Source of the DNA: Vibrio hangzhouensis
GTDB lineage: Bacteria; Pseudomonadota; Gammaproteobacteria; Enterobacterales; Vibrionaceae
NCBI RefSeq assembly: GCF_900107935.1
Contig: NZ_FNVG01000008.1
Coordinates: 1 to 64,000, forward strand
DNA length: 64,000 nucleotides
Direction of reading: 5' to 3'
Position numbers and translations under genes: made by a program. This document shows positions 27,763 to 37,869 of this stretch, piece after piece (within the stretch, counting starts at the first letter, position 1; every line of letters begins with the position of its first letter). Under the pieces are notes generated by a model. The model was not told the DNA's origin and ran no database searches. It saw nothing but the letters and a program-made list of their open reading frames with translations.

Positions 27763-28428
27763 CTATGCGATAGTATAACTATCTGATAGTTCTTGGTATA
27801 CCTCGAATAATGAAGTTCTGGTTTGCGCATTTAGCGCTTTGACATCGTCACACGGTGCAACCAGGTCGGGAATTTGATAAGTGTGCATGGACGCTGCGAC
27901 GGCTGCTTTCACACCATTATTTGAATCTTCAAACGCCAGACAGTGCTCTGACGCCACGCCTAAGCGACTCGCTGCTAAGTGGTAGATTTCTGGATCGGGC
28001 TTACCGCGTTTAACCTCACAGCCGGTCGCAAGGCAATCAAAGTAGCTATCCAGCCCCGCCAGCTTCAGTTTCACTTCGGCCACATTACGATGCGTAGAGG
28101 TGGCAACGGCCAGAGGGATGTCCTTCGATTTCAGCCAATCCAACAACTCAATCACACCATGTTTTTTGGGAATCGCCTGATGAAACACCACAGAATCATA
28201 GCTCTTACGCCACTCCTCATTGATCACCTTATAGTCGATGATATCGTGATAAGCCTCACCCAATTTGGCGTGAATGGTTTTGGAATTGCAACCAATGATC
28301 GACAGATAGCTCTCTTCAAGAAAAGGCACACCCAAGGTGTTGCACGCTTTCTCAAAAATGCGTTTACAGACATTCTCGGTGTCGAGAAGGAGTCCATCCA
28401 TATCGAAAATTGCTGCTTTGAAATTCAT
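27763..28428 (-). CDS. HAD-superfamily (subfamily IA) phosphatase, YieH-like
   Basis: A 221-residue HAD hydrolase with a complete catalytic set: motif I 'AIFDMDGLLLDTENV' (nucleophile Asp9, acid Asp11), motif II 'LAVATSTHR', Lys in 'EVKRGKPDPEIY' and motif IV 'CLAFEDSNNGVKAA'. The helical cap between I and II places it with beta-phosphoglucomutase/YieH-type sugar-phosphate phosphatases. The substrate is not known. Its position immediately upstream of glpR suggests a small polyol or triose phosphate, which is inference only. GGG lies before the ATG. Confidence 0.86.
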   Translation of the reverse strand: MNFKAAIFDMDGLLLDTENVCKRIFEKACNTLGVPFLEESYLSIIGCNSKTIHAKLGEAYHDIIDYKVINEEWRKSYDSVVFHQAIPKKHGVIELLDWLKSKDIPLAVATSTHRNVAEVKLKLAGLDSYFDCLATGCEVKRGKPDPEIYHLAASRLGVASEHCLAFEDSNNGVKAAVAASMHTYQIPDLVAPCDDVKALNAQTRTSLFEVYQELSDSYTIA

Positions 28429-28499
28429 TATTAACCCTACTTACCCCTAAAAGGGGCGAGTATACCAGACTCCTAATGATTAAGGGGGAGTATTGTTGT

Positions 28500-31400
28500 T
28501 CAAGCCTTACTCCCTGCTGGCAAAAGATTACCGTGCTGAGTTTCTATACGTTTTTCATGCTCTGTCAGAAGATGAGTGATTTTCTCAAAGTCATACTGCC
28601 CCAACGCAAATTTCAGGTCGTTAATGGTTTGCTGATTCAGTCCGGTTCCTGACAGATAATCAGAGTCGCTAAGATGATCCACGATCTGAGTATCGAACTC
28701 AGTTGCCAAATCAATAAGCGCCTTGAGGTGGGTACGTCCCTGCTCAGTTACCGAAAGGCTGGCATCACTAATTGTCTGGGATTGATGAGGAACTTTTAGA
28801 TGCTCAACCAAAGACCGAATCGTTGTATCCAGTTCTTTATTCAATTGCACTAACTGGGGTTCAACCCCTTCAGATTCACCATTATTAAGGCATCGCTCAA
28901 TTTGCTCGCAAATTTCTGAAATTCTCGTAAGACCAATATTTCCCGCTGCGCCTTTGAGTGTATGCAGTTCAAATGGTAATTGTGATGACTCTTCTGTGCT
29001 AACTAACGGAAACCTTTTTTGTCGATACTGTTCCAAGAAACGAGACAGTAATTTCAGATACAGTTTATGATCGCCACCAACGGCCTTTAGCCCAAGTCCG
29101 GTATTGATACCTTCGATGTGGCTAAAGTCGGCTGCCTCGGATGACGCTTTGCGTTGTGACGGTGTTATCCAGCGCGCCATTACCTCGAACATCTCCTCAA
29201 GAATGATAGGTTTACCTATGAGGTCATTCATACCACTTTGTAATGCTCGTTCTCTGTCCCCAACCAAAACACTAGCAGTCATAGCTATAATAGGTAATGT
29301 ATCCAGTGCCAGTTCACTACGGATGGTACGCGTAGCTTCATAGCCATCCATAACCGGCATTTGACAATCCATCAGAACGCCATCGAAGGCTTGCTCTTTG
29401 AGTATTTCCACGGCCTCAAGTCCATTTTCAACCACCGTCACCTTGACCCCTTTGGACTTCAATAGCTCTTTAGCCACTTCCTGATTAATTACGTTGTCTT
29501 CGACAATCAGGATGTGACTGTCAGATAGCGCATTCACAGCCTTTGAAGTGGTGTTGGAGTGAGCTCTGTGACGATGGGTTGTGACTTCGCCATCTAACAC
29601 GGCAGAGACTAATGCGTCATGCAGAGTTGATGCGGTAAAAGGCTTTTCAAGCACGTTGTCAGCCTGCATGTCGGTGGACTCAAGCGCATCTATGACGTCG
29701 TCTTGTCCGCTAGCACACAACACCAGAAGCTTCGTTGTGAGCGCTTGTGGGTAAGCTTCTCGGAATTTGAGCAGCAACTGAGTGTTATCTGTAGCATCAC
29801 TGCGCCAGGCGTACAATAAGACGTTAGGAAACGTGGTTTTGTCTTTATGTGCTTCAGCAAGGCTCTCCAGCGTTGGGTAACACGCGACTTTACATTGGAT
29901 CCTTTCAAGCTGACTCAAGGTAACACGGGATGATTCCTCTGAACCATCGACAAGGGCAACACTCTGGCTTTGAAGTTTAGGCGGATATAAGACTTGTCGC
30001 TCGGATTCAATGGTGCCAAATTGCAATGTGAAGCTGAAGCGGGCACCTTCCCCTAAACTGCTCTTAACAGCGATCTTGCCACCCATCAATTCAACCAAAT
30101 TTTTGGTAATGGCCAATCCTAAACCTGTTCCGCCGTATTTGCGCGTCGTAGAAGAGTCTGCCTGTGAAAAAGATTCAAACAACGAATCAATCTGCGACTC
30201 AGACATCCCAATCCCCTCGTCCTCCACCGAAAACAGAAGCCGGCAACTCTTTCTACGCTTCAATTCAGTCGATATTTTTATCGTCACAACACCTTGGTCG
30301 GTAAACTTGACGGCATTGGTGGCCAGATTAGTCAGTACTTGTTTTAACCGCAACGGATCACCAATGAGATAAGAGGGTACATCCGGTTCCACATCAATCA
30401 CCAACTGAAGTTGCTTACGCTTAGCACTATCGTCAATCAGATTAATGACATCATCTAAAACCGTGTCCAGCGAAAACTCCACCGTTTCTATTTCGACTTT
30501 CCCGGCTTCAATTTTGGAGAAATCGAGTATGTCATTGATCACACCCAATAGTGCCTGAGCAGAATGGTGAACTTTGTTAATGTAGTGACGCTGCTTGTTG
30601 TCGAGGTTCGTTTCCAAAGCCAGATGACTCATGCCAATAATAGCGTTCATTGGTGTTCGGATTTCATGGCTCATGTTGGCCAGAAAGTCCGATTTCGCCT
30701 GACTGGCGTTCTGAGCCCTCACGTTACTCTCAGCCAGTTCTTCCGTAACAGTATGAAGCTCTTTTTGTGACTTTCTGATCAGGTAGGCTAATAACAGGAT
30801 GGCTAATGTAAACAGAACGCCTCCATACGTCGTCATGTTCGCTAAACCTCTTGCCTCCGACATTTCTTTGAAACGGCGATTACGAATTTCCAGAATAGCA
30901 CTGTCAATTTCGATGGCCGAGTCCACCATTTGTTCAGCAATTTGATCGATGTTATTTGAGACTTGCATCAGTTGATGGAACTGTTGCAAATATAAAGTCA
31001 ACGCGGGATCTAGCTCAGTCAACAATGCCTTTTCGTCAAGCTCAATCAACATGCCCTTTAGGATCTCTGTTCTCTGAATCCCCCTCTCCAACAGGGTAAT
31101 TACGTTTTGCGCATGAATGGTTTTTGCTTCAGGAGAAATGGCGAGTGAGAAATCCCTGTCGGTCTGTCTGGCGGAATCAATTTCCTGTGTGAGTGCGGTA
31201 ATACTGTTAGACAAATTAATACGTCGAACCATGAAATTCTGTATTTGGGCTACTTTCGCCTGCGCTCGTTCAAACACCAGGCTCTCATTACTTCTTAAAT
31301 CCAATGCGGCCTGCGCCAGGTCAAACGCGACTCGGGTAAAATTGGCCAGCTGAGGATCATCTAGCCGCAGGTTTTGTGAACCCGATGACTCTCTGAATGC

Positions 31401-32159
31401 CGTTAAGTTCTGGAAGTACTTTCTTTCTAAGCTGATCAATTCATTTAATAGCTCACGACTCCGACTGTCTTCGATTCGGTCATTAAGAAAATCCAGATAT
31501 CGTGCGATCTTATTTAACTCTGCTTTGCTGAGGTGGTATTCCTTCAAGTTTCCAGAAACCAGAAAATCTTTGGCATGATTACGCGCCGACTCGACTGCAA
31601 CAGAAAGTTGAAACGACGTGGTAGAGTTTCGTGAGATGTCACTCATTGATTGTCGCAACTGAGTGACCTGTTCCTTGTCATACTCAATGTATTTCACCTG
31701 CAAGGTGTGGATCGCGTCAGCAATTGCACTGGCGGTTCTCGCCGCCGAAACCATCTGCGCACGCTTATCCAGGGAGATTTGCGACAAACTGACATAGTTT
31801 TGAAAATCGACACGATAATTCGTGATTTGACTCACCAACTCCTTGGTGCCGGAGCTGTCTTCATGTCGCTCCAAATGAAACGTTTCCGACAGTTTCAGTG
31901 CCTCAGTCATATAATCAAAAGCGGTCTCAGCTTCTTTATCCGATAAATCCCGGGTAAAGGACAATTCATGCAGGCGGGCCCGATCCAGTGTAAGCAGCAG
32001 CTGTCCGGCCCCTTCATATCGATCGACTGAACGAAAGAGCTTGTCCAGGCTTATCCACGCCGCAAGCCCGACACACAGCAGCAATACCAGAACAATCAAA
32101 AAGCCTGCTGCAATCTTATTTGATGTCAATATAGAATGTTTAACGCTGCTTGAATTCAT
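28500..32159 (-). CDS. Hybrid sensor histidine kinase (HisKA-HATPase-REC-REC-Hpt)
   Basis: A 1219-residue membrane kinase. A helix at about 18-38, a long helical periplasmic region (about 40-440, coiled and rich in Leu/Glu) and a second helix at about 444-462 form the sensor. The H-box '[16 protein letters not shown]' has phospho-His498; ATP-binding boxes end with '[14 protein letters not shown]'. Two receivers follow: the first (about 730-855) has Ala784 where the phospho-Asp should be, while the second (about 880-998) has Asp931 in '[12 protein letters not shown]'. An Hpt domain has His1066 in '[11 protein letters not shown]'. TorS/LuxQ-like relay architecture. It overlaps the HD-GYP regulator gene by 4 bp (ATGA). 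The signal is unknown. Confidence 0.93.
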   Translation of the reverse strand: MNSSSVKHSILTSNKIAAGFLIVLVLLLCVGLAAWISLDKLFRSVDRYEGAGQLLLTLDRARLHELSFTRDLSDKEAETAFDYMTEALKLSETFHLERHEDSSGTKELVSQITNYRVDFQNYVSLSQISLDKRAQMVSAARTASAIADAIHTLQVKYIEYDKEQVTQLRQSMSDISRNSTTSFQLSVAVESARNHAKDFLVSGNLKEYHLSKAELNKIARYLDFLNDRIEDSRSRELLNELISLERKYFQNLTAFRESSGSQNLRLDDPQLANFTRVAFDLAQAALDLRSNESLVFERAQAKVAQIQNFMVRRINLSNSITALTQEIDSARQTDRDFSLAISPEAKTIHAQNVITLLERGIQRTEILKGMLIELDEKALLTELDPALTLYLQQFHQLMQVSNNIDQIAEQMVDSAIEIDSAILEIRNRRFKEMSEARGLANMTTYGGVLFTLAILLLAYLIRKSQKELHTVTEELAESNVRAQNASQAKSDFLANMSHEIRTPMNAIIGMSHLALETNLDNKQRHYINKVHHSAQALLGVINDILDFSKIEAGKVEIETVEFSLDTVLDDVINLIDDSAKRKQLQLVIDVEPDVPSYLIGDPLRLKQVLTNLATNAVKFTDQGVVTIKISTELKRRKSCRLLFSVEDEGIGMSESQIDSLFESFSQADSSTTRKYGGTGLGLAITKNLVELMGGKIAVKSSLGEGARFSFTLQFGTIESERQVLYPPKLQSQSVALVDGSEESSRVTLSQLERIQCKVACYPTLESLAEAHKDKTTFPNVLLYAWRSDATDNTQLLLKFREAYPQALTTKLLVLCASGQDDVIDALESTDMQADNVLEKPFTASTLHDALVSAVLDGEVTTHRHRAHSNTTSKAVNALSDSHILIVEDNVINQEVAKELLKSKGVKVTVVENGLEAVEILKEQAFDGVLMDCQMPVMDGYEATRTIRSELALDTLPIIAMTASVLVGDRERALQSGMNDLIGKPIILEEMFEVMARWITPSQRKASSEAADFSHIEGINTGLGLKAVGGDHKLYLKLLSRFLEQYRQKRFPLVSTEESSQLPFELHTLKGAAGNIGLTRISEICEQIERCLNNGESEGVEPQLVQLNKELDTTIRSLVEHLKVPHQSQTISDASLSVTEQGRTHLKALIDLATEFDTQIVDHLSDSDYLSGTGLNQQTINDLKFALGQYDFEKITHLLTEHEKRIETQHGNLLPAGSKA

Positions 32160-33223
32160 TGTCTCTCCATGACTTGACCAACCGCCTCATCGGCGAAAGT
32201 CCGCTTTATTTTTTCTATTTCAGACTCAAGCGAAATAAACACCTCTACAAGCTGAGGTTCGAAATGTTGGCCTGACTGCTGACAAAGGTAATCAAATGCG
32301 TCTGCTGTGTTCCATGCGGCTTTGTAGGGCCGCTCGCTGGTTAATGCGTCAAACACATCCGCAATGGCAACGATACGTGCTGAGAGAGGTATTGCCTTAC
32401 CGGCAATACCTCTAGGGTAGCCACTGCCATCCCATTTTTCGTGGTGGTACAGAGCCACTTCCTTAGCAAGATCAATCAAAGGAGAACTGTGCTTTCCTAG
32501 AATCGCCACTCCGTACTCAACATGACGTTGCATCTCGTTCCATTCGGAGGAATCCAGTCTGTCCGTTTTCAGCAACACGCTATCTGCAATACCGATCTTG
32601 CCGACATCATGCATCGGTGCCGCTTCATAAAGCAGCTCAACCCACTTGGGATCGGCCCCAATCTTCTCTGCCAATAAACGGCTGTAGTGACTCATTCGAA
32701 CCACATGCATACCTGTTTCATTGTCCTTGTACTCAGAGGCCCGCCCCAGGCAATGAATGATCTCTCTCTGTGTCGTCTTAATGTCTTCGGTTCTTTTTTG
32801 AACTTCTCGCTCTAACTGCCTTTTCTGGTGGTGTAAAGCCAACTGTGCGGCAACTCTGGCCCGAACGATAGGCGGACTGACTGGCTTTATAATGTAGTCA
32901 ACAGCCCCTAGCTTAAAACCTCTCGTTTCGTCTTCTACCTGGCTCTTGGCCGTCACGAATATCACCGGTATGTCGCGAGTCAACGGATTGAGTTTGAGGG
33001 TCTGACACACTTCGTAGCCATCCATCTCAGGCATCATTACGTCTAACAGAATAATGTCTGGCTTTGGGGTACGCTCGGCAATTTTTAGGGCAATACGACC
33101 ATTAATGGCCACTTTGACCCGATAACTATCGGAGAGTATTCCATTGAGTACGTCCAGGTTCTCGGGGGTATCATCGACAACCAGTACCGTAAACCTATCG
33201 TCCTTATAAGGTTCAGCGCTCAT
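32156..33223 (-). CDS. Response regulator with HD-GYP c-di-GMP phosphodiesterase domain
   Basis: A 355-residue protein with an N-terminal receiver (phospho-Asp61 in '[16 protein letters not shown]', Lys in 'YIIKPVSP'), a coiled linker (about 130-160) and an HD-GYP domain. The metal site 'MHDVGKIGI' and the signature '[16 protein letters not shown]' are complete, so it should cleave c-di-GMP to pGpG or GMP. It is the first gene of the pair with the large hybrid kinase, whose Hpt domain probably feeds this receiver. The start at 33223 (ATG) is preferred; a TTG two codons earlier at 33229 is possible. Confidence 0.92.
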   Translation of the reverse strand: MSAEPYKDDRFTVLVVDDTPENLDVLNGILSDSYRVKVAINGRIALKIAERTPKPDIILLDVMMPEMDGYEVCQTLKLNPLTRDIPVIFVTAKSQVEDETRGFKLGAVDYIIKPVSPPIVRARVAAQLALHHQKRQLEREVQKRTEDIKTTQREIIHCLGRASEYKDNETGMHVVRMSHYSRLLAEKIGADPKWVELLYEAAPMHDVGKIGIADSVLLKTDRLDSSEWNEMQRHVEYGVAILGKHSSPLIDLAKEVALYHHEKWDGSGYPRGIAGKAIPLSARIVAIADVFDALTSERPYKAAWNTADAFDYLCQQSGQHFEPQLVEVFISLESEIEKIKRTFADEAVGQVMERQ

Positions 33224-33359
33224 TTCCAACCACTTACTTGTCTTTTTTATCAGTAAAGTATTGTTTGGTTTGGATAAATATCAAGTCTCATTTGCTTAAG
33301 GCTGGAGTAATTCGTGGGATGAAGATGTAAATTAGAGTACAATTCGATCAATTGTTGTA

Positions 33360-34406
33360 ATGGATCTTTTTTACATGGATGTATACAAAACCATCGTAGT
33401 TGGGCTCTTTGGCGCTCTTCTAGGAAGCCAGTTACCCATACCCCTGGCCGAACTGTTTGCCGCGGCACTGGTTGTGGTGGCGTATCTGCGCCTGACCAAA
33501 AAAAATCTAAGGTTGCCCACTGCCGTATTGACCACCATCCAGATCATCCTTGGGGTCAGTATCGGTATTACTGTCCAGCTTTCAGAGCTGATTGACTCTT
33601 TCTCTATGCCGCTATTTGTTGGGCTAATACTCTGTATGCTGTCGCAGACAAGTGTTAACTTTGTCTGGTTATATAAAAAAGAAAAGTGGACACCGTTTGA
33701 GTCACTCCTTGGCGCAATCCCTGGCGCGATGGCGGCGATACTGATGATCAGTGAGGAGCAACAAAAACCTTCTCCGAAAATCATATTCTCCCACTCTATT
33801 CGCTTACTGTTGCTAGTCGTACTGGCCGGATTTATCGCGACCACCGGGGATGGCACTTCACAGCTAAGTCAAACCTTATCTCCTTCTCAGATACCACATT
33901 TGGCACTCTTAGCACTGGCGAGTTACCTGCTAGGTAAAGCTGTAGGAAAAATCGGTGTACCTGCGCCGTTTCTGCTCACCAGTTTATTGGTAGCGGCGCT
34001 CTACAACGCGCAGTTTCCAACGCTCCAACTTGTGATTCCCGAGAGTCTGATCATGGTCGCCACCGCGATCTTAGGTGTTCTGATTGGCTCACGGCTGGCA
34101 CCAACAACTCTGAAACAGGCGCTCGAATACTCTAAAGCAGGCTTCATCGTCACCCTACTTGGTGTTAGTGTCACCGTATTTTACGCCTGGCTGTTTAGCA
34201 GCCTGACAGGAACTGACTGGGAAGTACTGCTGCTCGCCTGGGTTCCGGGTAGTGTGGAGGCAATGACGGCGGTTGCTTTACTCTTGGGCCTTGAACCGGC
34301 TTTTGTGGCAATAAATCACGTGATGCGATTGATGATGTTGTATATGATGCCAGTCGTCCTGAAATCCCCCCTACAACGCTTAAGTCGAATAAAGGATCTG
34401 TTTTAA
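33360..34406 (+). CDS. AbrB-family (AmoA-like) membrane protein
   Basis: A 348-residue integral membrane protein with about ten hydrophobic segments. It matches the AbrB membrane family (PF05145), often mislabelled as ammonia monooxygenase or 'transition state regulator'. The duplicated structure is visible ('LGAIPGAMAAILMISEE' in the first half and 'LLAWVPGSVEAMTAVALLLG' in the second). The function of the family is poorly known; some members are thought to transport small molecules. An ATG at 33375 may be the true start because GGATC precedes it. It is divergent from the HD-GYP regulator gene. Confidence 0.82.
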   Translation: MDLFYMDVYKTIVVGLFGALLGSQLPIPLAELFAAALVVVAYLRLTKKNLRLPTAVLTTIQIILGVSIGITVQLSELIDSFSMPLFVGLILCMLSQTSVNFVWLYKKEKWTPFESLLGAIPGAMAAILMISEEQQKPSPKIIFSHSIRLLLLVVLAGFIATTGDGTSQLSQTLSPSQIPHLALLALASYLLGKAVGKIGVPAPFLLTSLLVAALYNAQFPTLQLVIPESLIMVATAILGVLIGSRLAPTTLKQALEYSKAGFIVTLLGVSVTVFYAWLFSSLTGTDWEVLLLAWVPGSVEAMTAVALLLGLEPAFVAINHVMRLMMLYMMPVVLKSPLQRLSRIKDLF

Positions 34407-34431
34407 GTCTGGCCTCAGCCTTCCAAGATCG

Positions 34432-34474
34432 AAAAAGCCCCACTCTGGTAAATGAGCCTAACCAGAGCGGGGCT
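34432..34474 (-). terminator. Rho-independent terminator of psuG
   Basis: On the minus strand AGCCCCGCTCTGGT pairs with ACCAGAGTGGGGCT across an 11-nt loop and runs into TTTTT. It lies 19 bp after the psuG stop and 26 bp after the convergent AbrB-like gene. Confidence 0.9.
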
Positions 34475-34492
34475 AAATTGACGTTATTTTAA

Positions 34493-35410
34493 TTATGCCT
34501 GACAGTAAGATTTTGCGATTTCTGCGCCCAAACGAGCGTTGTTCAGGACTAGCTGAATGTTTGAATCCAGACTGTTGCCACCTGTTAATTCGCAGACTCG
34601 CGCAAGCAGGAACGGTGTTGATTCTTTACCGGCAATGCCCTGCTCCTCAGCTTCAGCCAATGCCTGCTCGATAGCGCCATTAATGGTTTCAACTGGCATG
34701 GCGTATTGCTCTGGAATAGGATTCGCAATCACTGCACCACCAGCGAGATTCATTTCCCACTTGGCTTTAAGAGCAACCGCGATCTCTTGCGCAGAATCCA
34801 GACGGTAGTCGATGCCATGTTCGCTTTCTCGTGTGTAGAAAGCAGGCAAGCTGTCGGTCTGATAGCCAATCACCGGTACACCCTGAGTTTCAAGATATTC
34901 GCGAGTCAGAGCCAGATCCAAAATCGATTTTGCACCCGCACATACTACGGCAACGTTGGTGTTCGCCAATTCTTGTAAGTCCGCAGAAATATCAAACGTT
35001 TCCTGAGCACCACGGTGAACACCGCCAATACCACCAGTTGCAAACACGCGAATACCCGCCATTTCAGCCAAAATCATAGTGGCTGCCACGGTTGTTGCAC
35101 CATCTTTCTCACCTGCCACCATGAATGGGATATCACGACGACTAACTTTAGTTACGGCCGTTCCAGCTTTACCTAAATACTCGATCTGCTCTTTGTCCAA
35201 TCCAACCTTCAGGCGACCTTTGATAATAGCGATAGTCGCCGGAACGGCGCCAGACTCACGAATGGTCTCTTCTACCAACAATGCTGTTTCTACATTGCGC
35301 GGGTAAGGCATACCATGAGAGATAATCGTCGACTCGAGTGCAACAACAGGTTTGTTTTCCGCCAGTGCCTGTGCGACTTCTGGTTGAATATCTAGATATT
35401 TCTCTAACAT
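34493..35410 (-). CDS. psuG: Pseudouridine-5'-phosphate glycosidase
   Basis: A 305-residue PsuG-family enzyme that breaks the C-glycosidic bond of pseudouridine 5'-phosphate to give uracil and ribose 5-phosphate. Diagnostic segments are 'VVALESTIISHGMPYPRNVE', 'VSRRDIPFMVAGEKDGATTV' (with the Schiff-base Lys of the family nearby), 'FATGGIGGVHRGAQETFDIS' and 'VCAGAKSILDL'. Length is normal. It overlaps the kinase gene upstream by 7 bp; together they form a pseudouridine salvage pair. Confidence 0.94.
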   Translation of the reverse strand: MLEKYLDIQPEVAQALAENKPVVALESTIISHGMPYPRNVETALLVEETIRESGAVPATIAIIKGRLKVGLDKEQIEYLGKAGTAVTKVSRRDIPFMVAGEKDGATTVAATMILAEMAGIRVFATGGIGGVHRGAQETFDISADLQELANTNVAVVCAGAKSILDLALTREYLETQGVPVIGYQTDSLPAFYTRESEHGIDYRLDSAQEIAVALKAKWEMNLAGGAVIANPIPEQYAMPVETINGAIEQALAEAEEQGIAGKESTPFLLARVCELTGGNSLDSNIQLVLNNARLGAEIAKSYCQA

Positions 35411-36501
35411 GTGGATTCCTCTATTAGGCGATAAACCGCCTTTTCAGACATAATTGAATTGATGGTCGAGTTGGACTGCAATGCCAGTCTTGCGGCACCT
35501 AAGGCAAACTCTACACTGGTTGCCCAATCCCAACTCTGTAAATAACCATGGGCTAAGCCCGCCATAAGTGCATCGCCGGCTCCGGTCACATTATTGACCT
35601 GAGTTTTAGATGCGGAGATAAAGTGCCCCTGCCCTTCATCACTTGAATATGCGCCCTCTTTCCCCAAACTGATCAGCAATCGCTTTACGCCCATACTATG
35701 TAGCTTGTTCGCGACATCTGGTAGTTGCTGCGGGTGCTCGATTTTGCACTCCGCCAACAACTCAGCTTCTGACAGGTTAGGCTTAAGGGTATGAATGTAT
35801 TCCAAATACGGTTTGATCTTGCCGGCTTTGACTGAGGAGACCGGATCAACAAATATGGGCTTATCGGCGTGCGCATGAAACAGATAATCCAGCGCTGACT
35901 CACTGAGGTTGGCATCCAGGACAATTGCTGATGAGCGATTTAGCATCGCAGCGCGTTTGGTTAATTGCTCAACGTTTAACTCATTAATCAATGACATATC
36001 GTTAAGCGCCAATTGGAGCTCACCACTGGGATCGTGAATGGATAGATAAGTACTGGTTGCTTTGCCCGGTACGATCAAACACTGTTCAACGCCAATGCCG
36101 GCGGTACGGCAAGACTCCAGAAGTTGCTCACCCCACAGGTCGTCACCAATGGCACCGATAAACTGGACTTTACTGCCAAGTCTGGAGAGATTGTCTGCAA
36201 TGTTGCGGGCGACGCCCCCTGCTCCTGATGTCAGAACGCCGGGATTAGAATCACCCATCAACAATTCTGAGGTTGAACGTCCACACAAGTCCATGTTTGC
36301 ACCGCCAATGACGGTAGCAAAACGTTCGGGTGCTATTACATAGCCCTTGCCCTGGATAAAACCTTTTTTAGTGAGATTCATGATATGCCCCGCCACGGCA
36401 CTGCGGCTGAGATCCAACATCTCTGCTAGCGTGTTTTGGGCAATCATCGGGTCTTGCTTGATAAGATCTAAAATCTGTTGCTCGCGCTCGGTCATAAACA
36501 T
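35404..36501 (-). CDS. PfkB-family pseudouridine kinase with N-terminal winged helix (YeiI type)
   Basis: A 365-residue fusion. Residues about 1-60 form a winged helix-turn-helix ('TEREQQILDLIKQDPMIAQN', 'MLDLSRSAVAGHIMNLTKKG'). The rest is a PfkB/ribokinase-fold kinase with 'GGANMDLCGR', 'GGVARNIADNLSRLG' and the C-terminal anion-hole motif 'NNVTGAGDALMAGLAHGY'. It resembles E. coli YeiI in this architecture. With psuG it should phosphorylate pseudouridine before cleavage. The HTH suggests it may also regulate its own operon. The start is uncertain: ATGs at 36513, 36501 and 36495 are possible, and the open frame extends to 36660 without support. Confidence 0.88.
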   Translation of the reverse strand: MFMTEREQQILDLIKQDPMIAQNTLAEMLDLSRSAVAGHIMNLTKKGFIQGKGYVIAPERFATVIGGANMDLCGRSTSELLMGDSNPGVLTSGAGGVARNIADNLSRLGSKVQFIGAIGDDLWGEQLLESCRTAGIGVEQCLIVPGKATSTYLSIHDPSGELQLALNDMSLINELNVEQLTKRAAMLNRSSAIVLDANLSESALDYLFHAHADKPIFVDPVSSVKAGKIKPYLEYIHTLKPNLSEAELLAECKIEHPQQLPDVANKLHSMGVKRLLISLGKEGAYSSDEGQGHFISASKTQVNNVTGAGDALMAGLAHGYLQSWDWATSVEFALGAARLALQSNSTINSIMSEKAVYRLIEESTC

Positions 36502-36726
36502 TTGTCCGGTCATACAAACTTTTGTTTGGATGATAATGCGCCCCTCAAGGGCAGGCAAACGTTTTCTTTGCTCAACTTGCGATCGTGATAACCTGATCAC
36601 AGAAAAATCGACCCGGCACGAGATACATGTGCTTGCATTGTCATGTGTGAATGAAGTCACTTGAACTGGTCAACTTGTGCTCGCTACTATCCCAATAACC
36701 ATATAAAAATTAATGATAAGAAATGT

Positions 36727-37869
36727 ATGGATTATATTGATTGTATTGCCAGCACCAATCGTGCTCTGAGTTGCCGTAACGGCATCGATGAGCTGTTTAA
36801 CACCCTCAGGAAAAAGTACCCTTTCCTGTCACGCCTCTGCGTGTCTGTAACATCGGGTAACCACCTTGAAAACTTCCACGTTATCGACCATCAGGACACC
36901 AGCGATCGCTTTGATGTGATTTCCATGTGCAGTCAACACTGTCAGCCACTGATTAAAATCATCGAAAATCAGGAAATCCGCGTGGTCGCCGATCTGAACG
37001 AACTCAGTGACAACGAACGCAATGTGCGCCTAAAAGGTTTAGGCCATAGAAGCAGTTTCACCATGGGTCTGAAAACCGACCGAAAAAACGGCGCATTGCT
37101 ATTTTTTAACGCCACCCAGCCCGATTACTTTAACGATGGCGCGCTGCACGCCGATTTGCTGTTTGTGAAAGAAGTGATTGTCAGTTTGCTGTGTCACGAC
37201 CAATATAAACACCAGATGTTTCTGCAAGCGCTAAAACTGGCGCTGAAGATCAGCCACAAACGGGATCCAGAAACTGCAGATCACCTTATGCGCATGAGCC
37301 AGTACAGCAAATTGCTTGCTGAGCTGCTGGCAAAGAAGCTGCCCGTCGACCACAGGTTCATTCAATGGATAGAACTGTATTCCCCTTTCCACGACATCGG
37401 CAAATATCGCATACCAGATCACATTCTATTTAGTCCACATCGTTACACGGCTGAAGAAAAAGCCATCATGGATAAGCATGTCGAATATGGTATCGATATT
37501 ATCGATGACGTGCTCAACAACATCGATGTCATGACGGCGAGTAGCGCTGAAGTCGGGTTTCTGAAAAATATTATCTACTGCCATCATGAACGCTTCGATG
37601 GCCAGGGATATCCCTCAAAAACCTCTGGAGTCGATATTCCTCTGGAAGCCAGAATCATCACCATCGCTGATGTCTTTGATGCCCTGCTGAGCAAACGCAG
37701 TTATAAACACGCCTGGAGCATGGATGAGACCCAGCAATATATCGTCAATCAAGCGGGATCCGCATTCGATCCCCTGCTGGTAGCCACTCTGCTAGAACAC
37801 ATTGACAAGTTCAGAGCGATCTACGAACAGTTTCCCCCTGAAGCCGATTCAGAGGAAAATGTCGCCTAA
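36727..37869 (+). CDS. HD-GYP domain protein with N-terminal GAF-like sensor region
   Basis: A 380-residue soluble protein. Residues about 1-165 look like a GAF-type sensor domain ('NTLRKKYPFLSRLCVSV', 'LGHRSSFTMGLKTDRKNGAL'). From about 180 an HD-GYP domain follows: 'HKRDPETADHLMRMSQYS', 'PFHDIGKYRIPDHIL' and 'HHERFDGQGYPSKTSG', all catalytic residues present. It should degrade c-di-GMP in response to an unknown signal. The ATG at 36727 with AAGAA upstream is chosen over a TTG at 36661. Its last 4 bp overlap the end of the convergent DeoR gene. Confidence 0.88.
   Translation: MDYIDCIASTNRALSCRNGIDELFNTLRKKYPFLSRLCVSVTSGNHLENFHVIDHQDTSDRFDVISMCSQHCQPLIKIIENQEIRVVADLNELSDNERNVRLKGLGHRSSFTMGLKTDRKNGALLFFNATQPDYFNDGALHADLLFVKEVIVSLLCHDQYKHQMFLQALKLALKISHKRDPETADHLMRMSQYSKLLAELLAKKLPVDHRFIQWIELYSPFHDIGKYRIPDHILFSPHRYTAEEKAIMDKHVEYGIDIIDDVLNNIDVMTASSAEVGFLKNIIYCHHERFDGQGYPSKTSGVDIPLEARIITIADVFDALLSKRSYKHAWSMDETQQYIVNQAGSAFDPLLVATLLEHIDKFRAIYEQFPPEADSEENVA

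Noticed and set aside
33360-34406. AbrB as a DNA-binding transition-state regulator or ammonia monooxygenase
   Set aside because: The protein is an integral membrane protein without DNA-binding domain; those names come from old family labels.
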